Source: Agrococcus jejuensis
GTDB lineage: Bacteria; Actinomycetota; Actinomycetes; Actinomycetales; Microbacteriaceae
Assembly: GCF_900099705.1 (NCBI RefSeq)
Contig: NZ_LT629695.1
Span: 1,488,001-1,552,000, forward strand
Direction of reading: 5' to 3'
Length of the DNA: 64,000 nt
A model generated the notes under the pieces. It saw nothing but the letters and a program-made list of their open reading frames with translations. It did not search any database and was not told the DNA's origin. The position numbers and the translations under genes were made by a program. Of the stretch, positions 59,897 through 64,000 are shown one piece after another. Numbering within the stretch: the first letter of the stretch is position 1; every line of letters starts with the position of its first letter.

Positions 59897-60759
59897 CACC
59901 GCACCGCCGCAGCAGCGAGGATGCGCAGCTTCTCGGGCCCCGGCACGCGCACGCGCTCGCGCCGCAGCCGCCCGGCCGGCGTCGCGCGCAGGCGGCGCGA
60001 CAGCGCCGCGAAGAGCCCGTGCGCGGCACCCACGGCGCGGCGCGCATCCCGCGGCAGCAACGGCAACGTGGCCTCGGCGATGGCGAGGTCGGCGTCGATG
60101 CGGTCGAGCACGAGGTGCTTCGCCTCCTCGGTCGGATGCGCGGGGTCGAGCTGCGGCAGGTAGCGGCGGCCGAGGCCGTCGGCGTCGGCCGCGAGGTCGC
60201 GCACGAAGTTCACGCGCTGGAACGCGGACCCGAGCGCGCGAGCGCCCGCATCCAGCCGCTCCCGCTCGGCGGGCGAGGGCGGTGCGTCGGCGAGGAACGC
60301 CGCGAGGCACATGAGCCCCACGACCTCGGCCGAGCCGTAGACGTACTCGTCGAGCTCGGCCTCGTCGGTGAGGTCGACGGGGTCGAGGTCGCGGCGCATC
60401 GACGCGAAGAACGGTCGCGTGAGCTCGGGGCCGAAGGATGCGACGGCCGCGGCGTCCTGGAAGGCGTGCACGAGCATGTTCGTCGAGAAGCGCCGCGTGA
60501 GCGACGCCTCGACCTCCTGCTCGAGCGCGTCGAGCATGCGCCGCCGCTCGTCCACCGGCACGCCCGCGGCGTGCGCCGGCCCGTCGACGACCTCGTCGGC
60601 CAGCCGCACGACGCCGTAGATCGCGCCGATCTGCCACCGCACCCGCGGCGTCAGCAGCCGCGACGCGAGCCCGAACGACGTCGAGTAGTCGCGGATGACG
60701 AGCGCCGCCGAACGGCGGGCGGTGCGGGCGTAGAGCTCGAGGCCCGTCTCCTCGGCCAT
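59896..60759 (-). CDS. crtB: Phytoene synthase
   Basis: CrtB joins two geranylgeranyl diphosphates into phytoene. The 287-aa protein has the two Asp-rich motifs, DEVVD (RLADEVVDGP) and DLAAD (VNFVRDLAADADGLG), plus YSTSFGLASRLL and the terminal DARRAVGAAHGLFAAL region. It is 28 bases downstream of idi on the same strand. Confidence 0.95.
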   Translation of the reverse strand: MAEETGLELYARTARRSAALVIRDYSTSFGLASRLLTPRVRWQIGAIYGVVRLADEVVDGPAHAAGVPVDERRRMLDALEQEVEASLTRRFSTNMLVHAFQDAAAVASFGPELTRPFFASMRRDLDPVDLTDEAELDEYVYGSAEVVGLMCLAAFLADAPPSPAERERLDAGARALGSAFQRVNFVRDLAADADGLGRRYLPQLDPAHPTEEAKHLVLDRIDADLAIAEATLPLLPRDARRAVGAAHGLFAALSRRLRATPAGRLRRERVRVPGPEKLRILAAAAVR

Positions 60760-60787
60760 CAGCCGACCTCGACGGGCGGCGCGAGCC

Positions 60788-61330
60788 TCACGCGGGCTCC
60801 GGCGCGAGGTCGCGGTCGAGCTCCTGCAGCTGCCACGCGAGCCACGGCGAGAACGCGAACGGCGCACCGGCGACGGCGGCGCGCAGCGCAGCGGGCGCGA
60901 CCCACGCGACCTCCTCGACCTCCGCCGGGTTCGGCGCGGGCTCCGACAGCGCGACCGCCTCGAACACCGGGCACACCTCGTGCTCGACGATGCCGCCCGC
61001 ATCCACGGCGCGGTAGCGGAAGTCCGGCAGGATCGGCGTGAGCGGCCCGAGCTCGAGCCCCAGCTCGTCGCGCGCACGACGGCGCACGGCCTCCTCCATG
61101 TCCTCGCCGGGGGCGGGATGCCCGCAGAACGCGTTCGTCCACACGCCCGGCCACGTCTTCTTCGACAGGGCACGACGCGACACGAGCACGTCGCCCGCCG
61201 CGTTCAGCACGTGGCACGAGAACGCCAGGTGGAGGGGCGTGTCGGTGGTGTGCACCGTGGCCTTCGGGTGGCTGCCGATGGGCGTGCCGTCGTCGTCGAC
61301 CAGCACCACGAGCTCGACCGGTTCCTCCAT
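60788..61330 (-). CDS. idi: Type I isopentenyl-diphosphate isomerase
   Basis: Idi interconverts IPP and DMAPP, feeding carotenoid synthesis. The 180-aa protein has the catalytic Cys69 in TNAFCGHPAPGE and the metal-binding Glu116 and Glu118 in IVEHEVCPVFEA. It follows the SDR-DUF2867 gene by nine bases. TAGCGT lies exactly six bases before its ATG and its TAG is the stop codon of the upstream gene, so idi may also have its own leaderless promoter. Confidence 0.94.
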   Translation of the reverse strand: MEEPVELVVLVDDDGTPIGSHPKATVHTTDTPLHLAFSCHVLNAAGDVLVSRRALSKKTWPGVWTNAFCGHPAPGEDMEEAVRRRARDELGLELGPLTPILPDFRYRAVDAGGIVEHEVCPVFEAVALSEPAPNPAEVEEVAWVAPAALRAAVAGAPFAFSPWLAWQLQELDRDLAPEPA

Positions 61331-61336
61331 CCCGCA

Positions 61337-61342
61337 ACGCTA
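61337..61342 (-). promoter_or_regulatory. Candidate -10 of idi formed by the upstream stop codon
   Basis: On the minus strand TAGCGT starts with the TAG stop codon of the SDR-DUF2867 gene and ends six bases before the idi ATG. Spacing and sequence match the leaderless pattern seen at other genes here. Confidence 0.45.
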
Positions 61343-62887
61343 CCGCGCGTCGCCTGCGGCGAGCTGCTCCGCCTCGGCCGTGATCCGCTCCGCCATGCCC
61401 TGGAAGATGAAGTGGTGGAAGGGGATGAGGGCGGCCCAGTAGAGCCGTCCCGAGAGGCCCTTGGGGAAGAAGACCGCGCGCTGCCGATAGCGGCTGCCGT
61501 CGCCGTGCGGCTCGACCGACAGCTCGAGCCAGGCGCGACCGGGCACGCGCATCTCGGCGCGCAGCCGCAGCGAGCGGCCGCGCTGCAGGTCCTCGACGCG
61601 CCACCAGTCCACCTGCTCGCCCACGCGGATGCTCTTCCGGTCGCGACGCCCGGCGAGGCCGACGCCGCCCGAGAGGCGATCCATCCACCCGCGCGCGGCC
61701 CACAGCACCGGCATCGAGTACCAGCCGTTCTCGCCGCCGATGCCCTCGATCATCTGCCACACGGCCTCGGGCGGCGCCGACGAGTCGCGCTCCCGCGAGT
61801 CGGTGAGCACGAGCGTGCCCGCCCAGTCCGGGTCCGACGGCAGCGGATCCGACGGCGGCGCGGCATCGCCCGACGCATCCCGCCACGACGTCTCGACCTC
61901 GGTGCTCCGCTCGCGCTTCAACGCGAGGGCGACGGCGCGGCGATACGACACGAGCCCCGCCTCGGGCCGCGGGATGACGTCGTCGATGCGGTGGTCGCGC
62001 ATGACGCAGTCGTGCACGAGCGAGCCGATGAGCGGCATCGCGATCGACCGCGGCACGGGCGTCACGAGGTTGACCCAGTGGGAGGCGAGCCACGGCGTGA
62101 GCACGGGCAGCGGCGCGATGGGGCGCTGCGGCAGGCCGGCCTCGACGGCGTAGCCGTTCATCATCTGGCCGTAGCGCAGCACGTCGGGGCCGCCGACGTC
62201 GTACGCGCCGTGCACGTCGTCGGGCAGCGTCGCCGACTCGGCGAGGTAGTGCAGCACGTCGCGCACGGCGATCGGCTGCACGAAGTTGCGCACCCACCGC
62301 GGCGCAGGCATGTACGGCAGCACCTCGGTGAGGTGGCGGATCATCTCGAACGACGCCGACCCCGAGCCGATGACGATGCCCGCCTGCAGCACGATCGTCG
62401 GCACGCCGGACTCGAGCAGGATCTCGCCGACGGCGACGCGCGAGCGCAGATGCTGCGACAGCTCGCCGTCGGGATGCAGCCCGCCGAGGTAGACGATGCG
62501 CCGCACGCCCGCATCCTTCGCCGCCTCGGCGACGTTGCGAGCCTCCTGCGCCTCCTCCTGCTCGAAGTCGCCGCCCGCCGACATCGAGTGCACGAGGTGG
62601 TAGACGACGTCGATGTCCTGCATCGCCGCGCGCACCGAGGCCGCGTCGGCGAGGTCGCCCTGCACGACGTCGACGTCGGCCGCCCACGGCACGCCGTCGA
62701 GCCGCGACGGGGTGCGGGCGAGCACGCGCACGACGTGGCCGCGCGCCACGAGCCGCGGCGCGAGCCTGCCGCCGACATAGCCCGTCGCCCCGAGCACGAG
62801 GATGCGGCGCGGATCGTCGGTGGGCGTCGCCTGCGGCTCGGCGGGCAGGTCGGCGGCGTCGGCGGGCTTGGCGGCGTGCTTCGGCAT
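61340..62887 (-). CDS. NAD(P)-binding epimerase-like protein with DUF2867 domain
   Basis: This 515-aa protein has an N-terminal Rossmann domain (ILVLGATGYVGGRLAPRLVARG, VVYHLVHSMSAGGDFEQEE) and a C-terminal DUF2867 domain (WQMIEGIGGENGWYSMPVLW, FFPKGLSGRLYWAALIPFHH). Such fusions are common in actinobacteria; the reaction is unknown. It is the first gene before idi-crtBI and may take part in carotenoid or quinone metabolism. TAGCGT lies six bases before the ATG (leaderless pattern). Confidence 0.85.
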   Translation of the reverse strand: MPKHAAKPADAADLPAEPQATPTDDPRRILVLGATGYVGGRLAPRLVARGHVVRVLARTPSRLDGVPWAADVDVVQGDLADAASVRAAMQDIDVVYHLVHSMSAGGDFEQEEAQEARNVAEAAKDAGVRRIVYLGGLHPDGELSQHLRSRVAVGEILLESGVPTIVLQAGIVIGSGSASFEMIRHLTEVLPYMPAPRWVRNFVQPIAVRDVLHYLAESATLPDDVHGAYDVGGPDVLRYGQMMNGYAVEAGLPQRPIAPLPVLTPWLASHWVNLVTPVPRSIAMPLIGSLVHDCVMRDHRIDDVIPRPEAGLVSYRRAVALALKRERSTEVETSWRDASGDAAPPSDPLPSDPDWAGTLVLTDSRERDSSAPPEAVWQMIEGIGGENGWYSMPVLWAARGWMDRLSGGVGLAGRRDRKSIRVGEQVDWWRVEDLQRGRSLRLRAEMRVPGRAWLELSVEPHGDGSRYRQRAVFFPKGLSGRLYWAALIPFHHFIFQGMAERITAEAEQLAAGDAR

Positions 62888-62985
62888 GCTGCGACGCTAC
62901 GGGCGCGCGACGTGCGGCGGACCGGGCGCGGGTGGGGGTGGACAAGCGCGCGGATGCGGTGCATGCGCGCTCGCCGTGCGCGGGG

Positions 62986-63456
62986 TCAGCGCGGCTCCGC
63001 CCGGTCGACGAGCTCGCGCAGATGGTCGAGGAAGTCGCGCACCGCGATCGCCTGCTCGTCGGTGAGGTGCGCCACGGCGATGCGGATCTCGTCGGTGAGC
63101 GCGTCATCGCCCTCGATGTGGTCGTTGCGGTTCATGGGCGACAGCACCTTCGAGCGCCCGTCGCGCGGATGCTGCCGCGTCGCCACGATGCCGTCGTCGA
63201 CGAGCTTGGCGATGAGCTCGCTCGCCGTCGACTGCGAGATGCCGAGATGCTCGGCGAGCTCGCTGGGCGTCGCGGGGTCGCCGGCGTCGTCGCGCTCGAA
63301 GATCCAGCGGGTCGCCGCCCGCTCGCGCGACGTGGGTGCGCGGCCCTGCCTGCGGCGGTCGAGGCGGGCCTCGGCGAGGCGCAGCTCCTCGAGCGCCCAC
63401 GAGACGCCGTGCTCGTCGGTGTCCTCGCGGGCCTGCTGCATCGTGTCGTCGGTCAT
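62986..63456 (-). CDS. MarR family regulator, candidate carotenoid regulator
   Basis: This 156-aa winged-helix protein has an HTH in ERAATRWIFERDD, TPSELAEHLGISQSTASELIAKLVDDGIV, followed by the wing TRQHPRDGRSKVLSP. In Corynebacterium a MarR protein (CrtR) beside the carotenoid genes represses them; the position here, upstream of the carotenoid operon on the same strand, is compatible. CACGAT lies six bases before the ATG. Two palindromes lie upstream. Confidence 0.88.
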   Translation of the reverse strand: MTDDTMQQAREDTDEHGVSWALEELRLAEARLDRRRQGRAPTSRERAATRWIFERDDAGDPATPSELAEHLGISQSTASELIAKLVDDGIVATRQHPRDGRSKVLSPMNRNDHIEGDDALTDEIRIAVAHLTDEQAIAVRDFLDHLRELVDRAEPR

Positions 63457-63537
63457 CCCGCCATCGTGCGTGGAGCCCGCGGATGCGCGCGAGGGGTTGC
63501 GCGCGACGGCGCCGACGGTCGTGCCCATCTGGTCGAG

Positions 63538-63558
63538 ATGCTTCGGCCGCCGAAGCAT
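63538..63558. promoter_or_regulatory. MarR-type operator candidate 1
   Basis: ATGCTTCGG-N3-CCGAAGCAT, a perfect 9-bp inverted repeat with a three-base centre, lies ~80 bases upstream of the MarR start. Confidence 0.6.
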
Positions 63559-63627
63559 CCCTCCGTGCACTCGATAGCGTCCATGCGCCCGCATGCAGCG
63601 ATCCACGACGAGGCCGCGCCGTCCATC

Positions 63628-63646
63628 TGCTTCGCGAGGCGAAGCA
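63628..63646. promoter_or_regulatory. MarR-type operator candidate 2
   Basis: TGCTTCGC-N3-GCGAAGCA is a perfect 8-bp inverted repeat with the same centre size and the same TGCTTCG core as the site at 63538. The centres are 89 bp apart, and this one lies 20 bases before the plus-strand frame at 63666. Confidence 0.6.
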
Positions 63647-63665
63647 TCCACGGACGGACCATCGC

Positions 63666-64000
63666 TTGCCCCACCCACCCCTGCCGCCGCACGCCGACGA
63701 GACCGAGCCCGCATCGCAGCTCGCGCCGCGCGCGACCGCCGACGCCGTCGACGCCGCCATCGCCCGCCTCGCGATCACGCTCGAGCGCGCCGACGACCTC
63801 GATGGCGACTCGCGCGTGCTCGGCGCATCGCGACGCTCGGTGCTCACGAGCCTCGTCGGCCACCTCGACCGCACCACCGCGGCGCTCCACGCCCACCGCT
63901 CGCGCGACGGGCGCGCACCCGCCGACCCGCGCGACGCTCGCGCGATCGCGACCGGCGGCCCGCTCGCGCTGGGCACCGCGCTCGGCACCCGGCGAGGACG
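63666..64000 (+). CDS. Unidentified open frame running off the right edge
   Basis: From a TTG at 63666 (LPHPPLPPHADET...) the frame stays open to the end of the window, over 110 codons, with a helical, Ala/Arg-rich sequence (VDAAIARLAITLERADDL). It is divergent from the MarR gene and behind an operator candidate, where a carotenoid gene such as crtE could stand. I do not see prenyl-synthase motifs in the part available. The start codon is uncertain. Confidence 0.35.
   Translation, partial: MPHPPLPPHADETEPASQLAPRATADAVDAAIARLAITLERADDLDGDSRVLGASRRSVLTSLVGHLDRTTAALHAHRSRDGRAPADPRDARAIATGGPLALGTALGTRRG

Overview
The window looks like a chromosomal segment of a high-GC Gram-positive actinobacterium, most likely a member of the Microbacteriaceae (Agrococcus-like). 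This rests on very GC-rich coding DNA with long antisense open frames, an Rpf-like/LysM secreted protein, LPXTG surface proteins, class Ib nrdHIEF, and a C50-type carotenoid cluster (idi-crtB-crtI-crtYe-crtYf-crtEb). I see no rRNA, tRNA, CRISPR, phage or transposase gene. The gene content is ordinary and chromosomal; the unusual signals lie in the intergenic DNA and in several promoters.

Layout. 1-4.3 kb: cell-envelope proteins on the minus strand, each followed by a strong hairpin. 4.3-15.2 kb: phenylacetate (paa) region. A TetR gene, an alcohol dehydrogenase, paaK and paaI lie on the minus strand; paaABCDE lies on the plus strand, with a TetR-type operator between paaI and paaA, followed by a PaaG-like isomerase and two DUF805 membrane proteins. 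15.2-18.4 kb: ClpC-like ATPase, glutaredoxin and lipoprotein. 18.4-28 kb: small stress and housekeeping genes (DinB-like, GNAT, VOC, FUSC exporter, ArsR-SRPBCC pair, ohrR-ohr-MDR operon, GH13 amylase). 28-32.1 kb: nrdHIEF. 32.2-36.6 kb: a divergent HTH/SDR pair, an amino-acid permease, a tautomerase-fold protein and a PPOX-fold protein. 36.7-42 kb: TetR, permease, amidohydrolase, glycerate kinase and a second PPOX-fold protein. 42.2-48.1 kb: transketolase diverging from a ROK regulator, then an ascorbate-type PTS (IIA, IIB, IIC). 48.3-53.1 kb: a second HTH/SDR pair, a YbaK-type deacylase, DUF998, DUF5302 and acidic proteins. 53.2-56.7 kb: MBL, Nudix, lipoprotein and a PadR-HAAS pair. 56.8-63.5 kb: carotenoid operon with an SDR-DUF2867 gene and a MarR gene upstream. 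The last 340 bases hold an unidentified open frame that runs off the edge.

The intergenic DNA carries at least five families of long imperfect palindromes, each present two to four times, in convergent, tandem and divergent gaps alike. Their positions do not fit simple terminators and suggest REP/MITE-like non-autonomous elements. One copy follows the first ~19 codons of what looks like a glycosyltransferase gene, whose remainder is missing.

About twenty genes have a nANNNT hexamer exactly 6-7 bases before the start codon and no Shine-Dalgarno sequence, the signature of leaderless transcripts. At idi the TAG stop codon of the upstream gene is also the first three bases of that hexamer. Candidate operators can be read for the PaaR-like TetR, ArsR, OhrR, ROK, TetR, MarR and NrdR regulators and, weakly, for HspR.
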